Source: an uncultured Collinsella sp. (GTDB lineage: Bacteria > Actinomycetota > Coriobacteriia > Coriobacteriales > Coriobacteriaceae). From it: DNA of 19,823 nucleotides. A program made the position numbers and the translations under genes. Shown here piece after piece: positions 1-6,581 of the stretch. The stretch covers positions 1-19,823 of the forward strand of contig CABPWH010000038.1 of the NCBI GenBank assembly GCA_902461085.1, given 5' to 3'. Within the stretch, counting starts at the first letter, position 1, and each line of letters starts with the position of its first letter. The notes under the pieces are model-generated. The model saw nothing but the letters and a program-made list of their open reading frames with translations, did no database searches and was not told where the DNA came from.

Positions 1-31
1 GCCGGAAATCCCCGGCGCGGCCCGCTTTTTT
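1..31 (+). terminator. Partial intrinsic terminator at window edge (plus strand)
   Basis: The first bases read GCCGG, a short loop, then CCGGCGCGGCCCGC followed by TTTTTT at about 26-31. The right arm is longer than the visible left arm, as if the start of the left arm (expected to read GCGGGCCGC) is cut off by the window edge. The T-tract follows on the plus strand, so this would end a plus-strand gene to the left, convergent with the SIS gene at 81. Only half the stem is visible. Confidence 0.45.
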
Positions 32-80
32 GACTCACGCGACACGCTTGCGAATCGAAGGTGAATGCTTTCCCCGTTAC

Positions 81-1049
81 CTAGTACTGCTCGATGCCCA
101 TGTAGCGACGAACCTCGGGACTGTGGTCGAAGACCTTGCCGCGCGCGGCGCGCAGCTCGCAGCTCATGTTGTAGAAGAAGATCGGCTCCAGGAACGAACG
201 CACGTTGGCAGGCACCTCGCCCACGCCGTACTCAAGCGCGTCGAGCACCATGATCGTGTCGGTGTGCGTGTTGAGGAACGCCAGCGCGCGCTCCTCCATG
301 GGGCGGCACTCGCCCGATCCGAGCTGCACAAAGTAGAACACGCCGGGCTCGGTGGCTTCGAACGGGCCGTGGAAGTACTCGCCGGAGTGAATATAGCAGC
401 AGTGCTGCCACTGCATCTCCATGAGCGAGCAGATGGCCATTGCGTAGGTCTGGCTAAAGTTGGGGCCGGATCCCAGGATATAGAAGAACTTGTGCTGCTG
501 ACAGAGCTCGGCAAAGCGGGCGCCCAGCTCGGCGTTGACCTTCTCGCGGGCGGCGGGCAGCAGCGCATCCATCTGCTTTAGGCCCTCGTACATGTCGGCG
601 AGTGCCTCGTAGCCTTCCTGCTGGTCGAGCAGCTCGGCGGCGATCAGAGCGCCGATGCCCTGAGGCACCTCGGCCTGCGGCACGCCCTCGCCCCAGGGGT
701 AGACCCAGGTGGCCCACTTGCCGTTGTCGATCTTGGAGCCCTCGCAGTCGGTGAGGGCAACGACCTCGGCACCGGCCGCCAGCGCCATCTCGCAGCCGTC
801 GACGACCTCTTGCGTGTTGCCGCTGTGGCTGCAGGCAATAACGAGCGACTTCTCGCCAAGGCTCTTGGGGGCCATCAGGCAAAACTCGCGTGCCGTGTAG
901 ACCGTCGAGGTAAACGTGGTGGCCTCGCGCTTGAGCAACTCGTTGGCCGGCATCAGGTCAATCATCGAACCGCCACAAGCAATCCAAAAGACACTCTCAA
1001 TCTTACCCTTGCGCTCGATGATTTCCTGAACCAGATCATGTGCGTTCAT
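81..1049 (-). CDS. SIS-domain sugar-phosphate deglycase/isomerase, FrlB/GfrF-like (copy 1)
   Basis: A 322-residue protein with two SIS (sugar isomerase) domains. The first carries CGGS (25-28) and SHSGNT (about 74-79), the usual phosphosugar-binding loops; the second carries GSGPNF (193-198) and SGEYFHGPFE (222-231). The tail SPEVRRYMGIEQY resembles the C-terminus of E. coli FrlB (fructoselysine-6-phosphate deglycase), as does the block LMEMQW...SGEYFHGP. Glu211 and His227 fall where I recall the acid/base pair of the FraB/FrlB deglycases. From the family, the likely reaction is cleavage of a phosphorylated Amadori compound to hexose 6-phosphate plus amine, but an aldose/ketose isomerase is also possible. 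The ATG has a strong Shine-Dalgarno (AAGGAGG, 9 nt spacing). It lies downstream of, and co-directional with, a GntR/UTRA regulator, with its own promoter between them. Family confidence is high; substrate is unknown. Confidence 0.88.
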   Translation of the reverse strand: MNAHDLVQEIIERKGKIESVFWIACGGSMIDLMPANELLKREATTFTSTVYTAREFCLMAPKSLGEKSLVIACSHSGNTQEVVDGCEMALAAGAEVVALTDCEGSKIDNGKWATWVYPWGEGVPQAEVPQGIGALIAAELLDQQEGYEALADMYEGLKQMDALLPAAREKVNAELGARFAELCQQHKFFYILGSGPNFSQTYAMAICSLMEMQWQHCCYIHSGEYFHGPFEATEPGVFYFVQLGSGECRPMEERALAFLNTHTDTIMVLDALEYGVGEVPANVRSFLEPIFFYNMSCELRAARGKVFDHSPEVRRYMGIEQY

Positions 1050-1106
1050 CCTGATGTTCCTCCTTGTGGGGCGGCTTTGAGCGACGGCGGCTCGTACCTG
1101 CTGTCG

Positions 1107-1150
1107 TTCTATGTTGTCCTATTTATAACACGTGTAACAAAGCCCGTGAA
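1107..1150 (-). promoter_or_regulatory. Promoter of SIS copy 1
   Basis: On the minus strand, TTCACG (1145-1150) is followed by a 17-base spacer and TATAAA (1122-1127), a good sigma-A type arrangement. Predicted transcription start is near 1115, about 65 bases before the ATG at 1049. The spacer contains the 8-bp palindrome ACACGTGT (1128-1135). A 16-bp operator-like repeat (1107-1122) overlaps the downstream edge of the -10, suggesting repression by blocking initiation. Confidence 0.6.
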
Positions 1151-1184
1151 GTCATCTCGGCAAATTTATTCTATGTTGTTCTAT
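1107..1184. promoter_or_regulatory. Pair of 16-bp direct repeats, candidate operator of the adjacent GntR regulator
   Basis: TTCTATGTTGTCCTAT (1107-1122) and TTCTATGTTGTTCTAT (1169-1184) differ at one base. They are 62 bp apart start to start and bracket the SIS copy 1 promoter. Both are in the 144-bp gap between the regulator's stop and the SIS start, the expected place for the binding site of a local GntR/UTRA repressor. The binding protein is inferred from position only. Confidence 0.6.
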
Positions 1185-1193
1185 CTATGGACG

Positions 1194-1949
1194 TTAGATG
1201 TCGAAGACGTAGCGCGAGCCCACGATCTTTTGGCGTCCGAGCAGCAAGGGTCGCTCGTCCTCATCGGTAAAGTACGCCTCCATATAAAAGAGCGGCTCGC
1301 CGACTGGCACCTCCAACAGCGGGGCCGCCTGAGCATCGGCAAGCGCAATCTCCACGGTGCAAGGGTCGGACTTGAGCGGTGCGCGGCCCGAATGCTCGGC
1401 AACGAGCGCAAAGATCGAGTTATCGGTGAGGTCCTTATCGGCAAGTGTCTGCAGATAGGGATGGTCAACCAGCACAAAGGCGTTGTTCTCGAGCATGACG
1501 GGGATGCCGTCGGCCGTGCGCACGCGCTCGACCACGATAAGCTCGCAGCCGGGCTCTACGCCAAAGAACGCCGCGTCCTCGCGCGTCGCCGCAACCACCG
1601 TGCGCGATACCAGGCGCGCACCCGGCACCATGTCGTTGGCAGCGCAACCCTCGGAAAAGCTCTGAACGTCACCCTTCTGGACAATCTTGCGCTTGAGCTT
1701 GGGCGCGCACACGAACGTGCCCCTCCCCTGCTGGCGGTTGAGATACCCCGCGCGCGACAGCTCCTCGATGGCGCGGCGCACGGTGATGCGTCCCACGCCG
1801 TAGTACTTCGCGAGCTCCATCTCGGAAGGAATGCGCGAGCCGGATGCGTACACGCCACGCGCGATCTCGCCTTTTAGGTCGTCCATTACCTGCTGGTACA
1901 GCGGCACGGCGGACACCTCAGTGCGCTCGGTTTTATCGTCGAATGCCAT
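1194..1949 (-). CDS. GntR family transcriptional regulator, HutC/UTRA type (regulator 1)
   Basis: A 251-residue repressor with the usual two parts. The N-terminal winged helix-turn-helix spans about residues 15-84 (PLYQQVMDDLKGEIARGVY, then RIPSEMELAKYYGVGRITVRRAIEEL and the wing QQGRGTFV). The C-terminal UTRA ligand domain spans about 100-245. UTRA domains typically bind a phosphorylated sugar or related metabolite. The ATG is preceded by GGAG at a 7-base spacing, lying within the last codons of recQ, and only 2 bp separate the recQ stop from this ATG, so it is probably co-transcribed and translationally coupled to recQ. The SIS gene 144 bp downstream is its likely target. Regulator and target being adjacent is seen; effector identity is unknown. 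Confidence 0.9.
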   Translation of the reverse strand: MAFDDKTERTEVSAVPLYQQVMDDLKGEIARGVYASGSRIPSEMELAKYYGVGRITVRRAIEELSRAGYLNRQQGRGTFVCAPKLKRKIVQKGDVQSFSEGCAANDMVPGARLVSRTVVAATREDAAFFGVEPGCELIVVERVRTADGIPVMLENNAFVLVDHPYLQTLADKDLTDNSIFALVAEHSGRAPLKSDPCTVEIALADAQAAPLLEVPVGEPLFYMEAYFTDEDERPLLLGRQKIVGSRYVFDI

Positions 1950-1951
1950 CG

Positions 1952-3931
1952 TTACGCTCCATCCCGCGCATGCTCGGACTCAAACTCTTCAATCGCCGCC
2001 ATAAACTGATCGCCAAAGGCGTCGGCCTTTTTCTCGCCGATGCCGTTGACCTGGATAAGCTCGTCGCGCGTCTGAGGGCGCAGACGGCACAGACCTCGCA
2101 AAGCCTTGTCGGAAAAGACCATGTACGGCGCCATCTCCAGCTCGGTCGAAATCTCCTTGCGCAGGGCACGCAGGCGCTCGAACAGCTCGGCATCGTCACC
2201 CACGCGCGGGCGCTGATCCAGCTCGGCCTCCTCGCGCAGCATATCCACCGCACGGCGGGCGCGGGCCGAGGCCTTGCGCTTGGACGCGCGACGCTTAACG
2301 GTAAAGGCAAACGCCTCGTCCTCGACCTCGCCGGCACGCGGGCCTAGCCCCACGACCGGGTACTGCCCCTGCGAGGTGGCCAGGTAACCGCGGCCGCACA
2401 GCTGGCCGACGATGTCCTTGATGCGCCCGACCGATTCGCTCGACAGCTCACCGTAGCCGCGGTCCTCGTCCAGATGCATCTGGCGAATGCGCTCGGTGTT
2501 GCCGCCGTGAAGCACGTCGGCGATGAGCGACTTGCCAAAGCGCATGGGACGCGTGGCCACATAGCGCACGGCGGCGCGGGCCATATCGGTGACGTCCTCG
2601 ACCTCGAACTGCGTGAGACAGTTGCTGCAGTTGCCGCAGCCCTCGGCCTCGTCCGTGGCGGCGCTGCCCGTACCAGCCGCGGCATGCTCGGCCGCGGCTT
2701 CGTCGCCAAAGTAGCGCAGCATGTATTCGCGCAGGCAGCCAGTGGTATTGCAGTAGCCCTCCATCTGGCTGAGCAGGCGGTAGCGGTTCTGGAGCGCCCA
2801 CGCGCGCTGCTCGTCGTCGAGCGCCTCGTCGGCCACATCGCCGCGGTCGATCAGAAAGCGACGCATGCGAAAATCGTTGCCGTTCCACAGCAAATGGCAG
2901 CTTGCCGGATCGCCATCGCGGCCGGCGCGGCCCGCTTCCTGGTAGTAGGCCTCGATGCTCTCGGGCACGTTGTTGTGAATCACGTAGCGCACGTTGGGCT
3001 TGTCGATGCCCATGCCAAAGGCGTTGGTGGCAACCATCACCTGAATGTCGTCGTCGATAAAGGCGCGCTGGCTCTGGCGGCGGGCGTCGTTGCCCATGCC
3101 GGCATGGTAGCGGCCAACGCGAATGCCGCTGGGACCCAGCGCCTCGGCAAGCTCCGCGGCCAGCGCGTCGACCGTCTTGCGGGTCGAGCAATACACGATG
3201 CCGCTCTCGCTCGAATGCGCGATCACGTAGTCGCGCACCCAGGCGGTCTTGGCCTTGTCACCCATCTCTTCGCAACCAAAGTAGAGATTCTTGCGATCAA
3301 AACCCGTCACCACGGTCGCGGGATTTTGCAGGCCGAGCATCTGCTGAATGTCCGCGCGCACACGCTCGGTCGCCGTAGCGGTAAAGGCCGCCACGATGGG
3401 GCGCTGCGGCAGGGAATCGATGAACTCGCGAATCTGCAGGTAGGCGGGGCGGAAATCCTGACCCCATTGGCTCACGCAGTGGGCCTCGTCAATGGCCACG
3501 AGTGGCACGCCGATGCCGCCTTCGGCCGCAGCTTCCTGCGCAAAGGCCAGAAAGCGTGGCTCGAGCAGGCGCTCGGGCGCCACATACATAAGCTGGTAGC
3601 GGCCCTCGCGCGCCCGCTTGAGCACGGTGTTTTGCTGGGCCGGGGTAAGGCTGGAGTTGAGATAGCTGGGTCGCGCACCCGCCGCGAGCAGCGCGCGGGT
3701 CTGGTCCTCCATAAGCGACAGCAACGGGCTCACCACAAAGGTGATGCCGGACAGCATGAGCGCGGGGACCTGGTAGCAGATAGACTTGCCGGCGCCCGTG
3801 GGCATAACGCCCAGCGCATCGCGACCGGCAAGGATCGCATCGACCATGCGGTCCTGTCCCGGGCGAAACGAGGTGTAGCCAAAATAGGCGCCGAGCGTGT
3901 CGAGCGCCATCTGCTGCATGCTATCGGTCAT
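1952..3931 (-). CDS. recQ: ATP-dependent DNA helicase RecQ
   Basis: A 659-residue 3'-5' DNA helicase of recombination and repair. Seen in order: motif 0/I region GYTSFRPGQ and Walker A TGAGKS (45-50); DEAH (148-151) in the RecQ signature IDEAHCVSQWGQDFRP; TATAT (about 185); motif VI QEAGRAGRDG (331-340); a zinc cluster with Cys399, Cys432, Cys435 and Cys438; an RQC-like winged helix; and a C-terminal HRDC domain (about 575-650). The spacing between the first two zinc cysteines is 32 residues, about twice the 16 I expect from E. coli RecQ, because of an alanine-rich insert. The ATG has AGGA 4 bases upstream. A TATAAT box lies 30 bases before the start. The regulator downstream follows after 2 bp. 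Confidence 0.97.
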   Translation of the reverse strand: MTDSMQQMALDTLGAYFGYTSFRPGQDRMVDAILAGRDALGVMPTGAGKSICYQVPALMLSGITFVVSPLLSLMEDQTRALLAAGARPSYLNSSLTPAQQNTVLKRAREGRYQLMYVAPERLLEPRFLAFAQEAAAEGGIGVPLVAIDEAHCVSQWGQDFRPAYLQIREFIDSLPQRPIVAAFTATATERVRADIQQMLGLQNPATVVTGFDRKNLYFGCEEMGDKAKTAWVRDYVIAHSSESGIVYCSTRKTVDALAAELAEALGPSGIRVGRYHAGMGNDARRQSQRAFIDDDIQVMVATNAFGMGIDKPNVRYVIHNNVPESIEAYYQEAGRAGRDGDPASCHLLWNGNDFRMRRFLIDRGDVADEALDDEQRAWALQNRYRLLSQMEGYCNTTGCLREYMLRYFGDEAAAEHAAAGTGSAATDEAEGCGNCSNCLTQFEVEDVTDMARAAVRYVATRPMRFGKSLIADVLHGGNTERIRQMHLDEDRGYGELSSESVGRIKDIVGQLCGRGYLATSQGQYPVVGLGPRAGEVEDEAFAFTVKRRASKRKASARARRAVDMLREEAELDQRPRVGDDAELFERLRALRKEISTELEMAPYMVFSDKALRGLCRLRPQTRDELIQVNGIGEKKADAFGDQFMAAIEEFESEHARDGA

Positions 3932-3962
3932 GGTTTCCTAACGTCAGAATCATCTGCCGCCG

Positions 3963-3968
3963 ATTATA
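3963..3968 (-). promoter_or_regulatory. -10 box of the recQ promoter
   Basis: A perfect TATAAT on the minus strand, preceded by GC-rich sequence with no good -35 at 17 bases. Predicted start of transcription is about 20-25 bases before the recQ ATG. Weak -35 lowers confidence. Confidence 0.45.
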
Positions 3969-4021
3969 CGCCGCCACGCGGACCGGTGCCGCACGGCTGC
4001 CGGCCACGCTCATTCTGCGGG

Positions 4022-4077
4022 TAGTCATTGGGGACGTTCTTGAATGACTGGCCGTTTAAGAACGTCCCCAACGACTA
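4022..4077. repeat. Long inverted repeat (20-bp arms) upstream of recQ
   Basis: Arms 4022-4041 and 4058-4077 are complementary over 20 bp with one mismatch; the core is TTGGGGACGTTCTT / AAGAACGTCCCCAA, with a 16-base loop. There is no T-tract, so it is not an obvious intrinsic terminator. The outer part of the arm, GTCCCCAATGACTA in the reverse direction, recurs at about 12587-12600, so this belongs to a dispersed short palindrome family. Together with the structured element that follows, it fills most of the 347-bp gap between recQ and regulator 2. Confidence 0.75.
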
Positions 4078-4120
4078 GTCTCTTGACAAGCGCGGAAACG
4101 TCGCTGGCTGGGTATGGGTC

Positions 4121-4234
4121 AGCGAAAACGCCCCTAAGCGAGCAAGGTGACGTGAAAGAGGAGGGAAGCGTACTTCGGTACGCGACCGACGATTGAACGT
4201 CAGATTGCCGCTTAGGGGCGTTTGCAGCGTCGAC
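4121..4234 (-). ncRNA. Structured intergenic RNA element, copy A
   Basis: First of three copies of a roughly 114-nt element. A perfect 15-bp terminal stem (AAACGCCCCTAAGCG at 4127-4141 with its complement at 4209-4223) encloses GCAA/TTGC, TGACGT/ACGTCA and a GCGTAC-TTCG-GTACGC hairpin (plus-strand reading). Copy C at 17462 has the same length and nearly identical interior, but its terminal stem and inner stem differ by compensatory changes. The element starts 45 bp after the stop of regulator 2 in the minus direction, so it probably lies in that gene's 3' UTR. Strand is inferred from this placement; the plus strand gives a UUCG tetraloop, so it remains open. Possible roles: 3' end protection, terminator, or a regulatory RNA. 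Confidence 0.65.
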
Positions 4235-4235
4235 A

Positions 4236-4264
4236 GGTCCGTCGTTCGTCAGAACGGCGGAACC
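4236..4264 (-). other. Imperfect hairpin after the stop of regulator 2
   Basis: GGTCCGTCGTTC (4236-4247) and GAACGGCGGAACC (4252-4264) pair around a 4-base loop with one bulge and one mismatch. It lies between the regulator 2 stop and structured element copy A and lacks a T-tract. An analogous hairpin separates SIS copy 3 from element copy B. Confidence 0.45.
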
Positions 4265-4278
4265 AGCCCGAACCAACC

Positions 4279-4998
4279 CTACATCACCATAACGTAGCGC
4301 GATCCCACGTAGTACTGCTTACCCATCAGGACCGGCTCGCCATTGGGACCGGTAAAGCTGGCACGCAGGTTGAGCAGGGGATCGTGCGGAGCAATACCCA
4401 ACTCGGCCGCCTGCTCGGTATTGGCACGAACGGCCTCGACCGTGCGGTAGCCAACCGAGACAATCGGCGTTCCGCCAACACGCTCGACCTCGGCAAAAAT
4501 CGACTTGTCCTCAAGATCGGCCGTCAACAGCTCACGGTAGGCGTCAAACGGCACAAAGATGTTCTCCTCAAAAATGGGCTCGCCGTCGGCCGTACGCACG
4601 CGCTTAATATGCAGCAGCAGCGCGTCCTTCTGCAGGCCAAAGAACTCCATCTCGTTTTGACGTGCCGGCACAATCTGGCGATCGACCACATGCGCGCCCG
4701 CCTTCATGCCGTTGTCGGCACACAGCGCGGTAAACGTCTGCAGCGTCGAAGCGTGGAACTGGCGGTTGATGTGCGGCGTGGAAACAAAGGTGCCGCGACC
4801 CTGCTGCTTAACCAAGTAGCCATCGGAACACAGCTCCTCGACGGCGCGGCGCACCGTAATGCGGCTCACGTCGTACTGCTCGGCTAGCTCAAGCTCGGAC
4901 GGAATACGCTCCTTGGGTGCATAAACACCTTTCTCGATCGCATCCTTGATTTCGTCGTAAATCTGCTGGTAAAGCGGTGCATTTTTGGGCGCAGGCAT
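4279..4998 (-). CDS. GntR family transcriptional regulator, HutC/UTRA type (regulator 2)
   Basis: A 239-residue repressor: winged helix-turn-helix at about 8-77 (PLYQQIYDEIKDAIEKGVY; RIPSELELAEQYDVSRITVRRAVEEL; wing QQGRGTFV) and a UTRA domain at about 95-235 ending in VGSRYVMVM, much like regulator 1. It is a stand-alone minus-strand gene with YitT upstream (after a terminator) and recQ downstream. Its own upstream region has ACGT-N5-ACGT (5036-5048). The same spaced motif occurs at the -10 of the PTS operon and before the EamA exporter, so I infer it controls those two and itself. The Shine-Dalgarno is weak (AGAGTG about 8 bases before the ATG). Effector unknown; a phosphosugar such as a phosphorylated Amadori product would fit. 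Confidence 0.9.
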   Translation of the reverse strand: MPAPKNAPLYQQIYDEIKDAIEKGVYAPKERIPSELELAEQYDVSRITVRRAVEELCSDGYLVKQQGRGTFVSTPHINRQFHASTLQTFTALCADNGMKAGAHVVDRQIVPARQNEMEFFGLQKDALLLHIKRVRTADGEPIFEENIFVPFDAYRELLTADLEDKSIFAEVERVGGTPIVSVGYRTVEAVRANTEQAAELGIAPHDPLLNLRASFTGPNGEPVLMGKQYYVGSRYVMVM

Positions 4999-5035
4999 AT
5001 CTAATCACTCTTATCGAAATATTGAAATAACTAAT

Positions 5036-5048
5036 ACGTATATAACGT
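5036..5048. promoter_or_regulatory. Candidate operator ACGT-N5-ACGT upstream of regulator 2
   Basis: ACGT (5036-5039) and ACGT (5045-5048) sit 38-50 bases before the regulator 2 start codon. The flanking TATAACGTCT (5041-5050) is identical to bases 11185-11194 before the PTS operon. Position suggests autoregulation. Confidence 0.55.
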
Positions 5049-5090
5049 CTAGTTTCATGTTACCTCATAATGATAAAACGATACACCCTC

Positions 5091-5132
5091 CCTACCAAAA
5101 AGCGACAGCTTCATTTTGGTAGGTTTTATCTG
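5091..5132. repeat. Dispersed hairpin repeat, copy 1
   Basis: CCTACCAAAA (5091-5100) and TTTTGGTAGG (5114-5123) form a perfect 10-bp stem, followed by TTTTATCTG. The 42-base unit matches bases 7227-7268 at 38 of 42 positions, and its 33-base core recurs inverted at 14740-14772. It lies between the YitT terminator and regulator 2. No protein is encoded; in the plus direction it resembles a weak terminator, though no plus-strand gene precedes it. Confidence 0.7.
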
Positions 5133-5136
5133 GGCA

Positions 5137-5176
5137 AACAAAAGCCCCCCGAAAGCAGCGAGGCTTTCGAGAGGCT
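5137..5176 (-). terminator. Intrinsic terminator of the YitT gene
   Basis: On the minus strand, AGCCTCTCGAAAGC (5163-5176) pairs with GCTTTCGGGGGGCT (5143-5156) around a 6-base loop; 14 pairs including three G-U. It is followed by TTTGTTT. It starts 43 bases after the YitT stop. Confidence 0.8.
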
Positions 5177-5218
5177 CAAGCGGACAGGATTGCGCCAGGC
5201 CGGCAAAATGCCAAAACC

Positions 5219-6226
5219 CTACTTGCCGTCGTCCTGCTGCAGACTGTCCTGCTCGCTGAGGCGCGCCTGCCTGCTGGCCATGCGTGCGGGCTTGTCGGGA
5301 TCGGGAACGGCCGTGGGCATGGGCTCGTCGACATGACCGCCCCACCAGCCGCCCACAAAGTTGAGCGTGTGGAACACGTTGATCACGGCCCCGGGATCAA
5401 TGTCGCACACCAGCTTGATAATGTCCTGGCTCTCGTAGGTCGATACAACGGCGTGCAGCAGGTACATCTTTTCGCGGCTGTATCCGCCAATGACCTCGGC
5501 ACAGCTAATGCCATGCTGAAAATGGTCGACATAGGCGGTCATGACCTCGTCCGCCTTGCGCGTCGTGATCTGCAGCGTCACGCGGTCGTAGCGACGATAG
5601 AAACTGTCGATGGTCTTGGTCGAAATAAACTGGAACACGATGGAGTACGCCGCATTGTCCCAGCCAAACATAAAGCCAAAGATCGCCAGGATAAAGCAGT
5701 TGAAACCAAAGATGACGCCCCAGATGGTCTTGCCCGTGTGGTTGGAAACCCACAGCGCGATAAAGTCAGTGCCGCCGGTGGATGCGCCGGATTTAAGCGC
5801 GATGGCAGCGCCCAGACCCGAGACCACGCCGCCAAAAATGATGAGCATGATCTTATCGCCCAAAAACGGCGCGAAGTGAAGGACGTTGAGGAACAGCGAC
5901 GAGAGCACGACCTGCATCATCGAGAAGATGACGAAACGCTTGCTAATGCCGCTCCAGCATAGGAGCGCCACGGGAATGTTGAGCGCGAGCATACCGAGCG
6001 AGATGTCGATGTGAACGCCGCCGAGCGAGGTAACGCGATCGAGCAGGACCGCGACGCCGGTGAGGCCGCTCGGAAGCAGGTCGGCGGGCTGAATGAATGC
6101 CTGGATCAGAAATGTCTGGAGAACGGCGGAAATTGTGACCGCCACTGCAGTAATGGCGCGGCGGACGATGGTGAGACGGCCGAGCATGAGCACGCGGTCC
6201 GTGAGCTGATCGATGGCGTTCGCCAC
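5219..6226 (-). CDS. YitT family membrane protein (DUF161 / DUF2179)
   Basis: A 335-residue integral membrane protein. Five or so hydrophobic segments cover residues 20-200, including the family-typical block GGVVSGLGAAIALKSGASTG, with GGTDFIALW just after it. A soluble C-terminal DUF2179-like domain (about 215-295) contains GISCAEVIGGYSREKMYLLHAVV and ends near GAVINVFHTLNFVGGWWGG, followed by a charged tail of about 40 residues. The function of YitT proteins is not established; some are proposed to be transporters. The start is GTG at 6226, chosen because AAAGGAG lies 5 bases upstream and the next residues MANAIDQLTDR run into the membrane domain. It is a single gene with its own terminator at 5137-5176. 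No link to neighbouring sugar genes is visible. Confidence 0.88.
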   Translation of the reverse strand: MANAIDQLTDRVLMLGRLTIVRRAITAVAVTISAVLQTFLIQAFIQPADLLPSGLTGVAVLLDRVTSLGGVHIDISLGMLALNIPVALLCWSGISKRFVIFSMMQVVLSSLFLNVLHFAPFLGDKIMLIIFGGVVSGLGAAIALKSGASTGGTDFIALWVSNHTGKTIWGVIFGFNCFILAIFGFMFGWDNAAYSIVFQFISTKTIDSFYRRYDRVTLQITTRKADEVMTAYVDHFQHGISCAEVIGGYSREKMYLLHAVVSTYESQDIIKLVCDIDPGAVINVFHTLNFVGGWWGGHVDEPMPTAVPDPDKPARMASRQARLSEQDSLQQDDGK

Positions 6227-6364
6227 GCGGGCTCCTTTCGAAGGCAGATGTGGTTGTGGGGCATGCCCGCGATTGTAGCATGGAGCGTGCGGGGGCGCTT
6301 CAATTCACCCTCCCTCGACAACCAAAGCGGGACCAACAACCCCCACGACCAAAGGCCCAAATTA

Positions 6365-6485
6365 TAAGTGAGTAGACTTTTTACGATCTGCCGGGCACAC
6401 CCAAAACCGCCACCCCTGTGACCTGCGGTTTTACTAGAGCAGATGCACTTTGTGCTCGTCCTACACCAAAAAGTCTACTCACTTA
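6365..6485. repeat. 121-bp structured element with perfect 18-bp inverted ends
   Basis: TAAGTGAGTAGACTTTTT (6365-6382) and its exact complement (6468-6485) enclose nested pairs ATCTGC/GCAGAT (6386-6391 / 6439-6444) and AAAACCGC/GCGGTTTT (6403-6410 / 6425-6432), with a small GCAC-TTT-GTGC hairpin (6445-6455) to one side. It fills a third of the 355-bp gap between the HAD and YitT genes. The ends can be read as a unit flanked by TA, like a small MITE with TA target duplication, or as a folded RNA in the HAD 3' UTR. No coding sequence fits inside. The rest of the gap (6227-6364, 6486-6581) shows nothing else I recognise. Confidence 0.7.
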
Positions 6486-6581
6486 GTCCGAATCGAAGCC
6501 AAACGGATCAAAATAGATGACAAATTAAGCCAATCCACCGCAAAAAACGTTTGAACCCGTGCTTCTCGCGGCGGATTGACA

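Noticed and set aside
2474..4024. Plus-strand open frame of about 516 codons opposite recQ
   Set aside because: It mirrors recQ, has no Shine-Dalgarno or recognisable domain, and is expected from GC-rich codon bias on the other strand.
4025..4276. Minus-strand frame of 83 codons between recQ and regulator 2
   Set aside because: It runs through structured element copy A and an inverted repeat; no ribosome binding site and no family features.
5055..5345. Minus-strand frame of 96 codons overlapping the YitT C-terminus
   Set aside because: Out of frame with YitT, crosses its terminator and a hairpin repeat; the apparent similarity to the HAD upstream frame comes only from the shared repeat.
6365..6485. 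Reading the 121-bp inverted repeat as an intact insertion sequence
   Set aside because: Only about 85 bases lie between the arms, too short for a transposase; at most a MITE.
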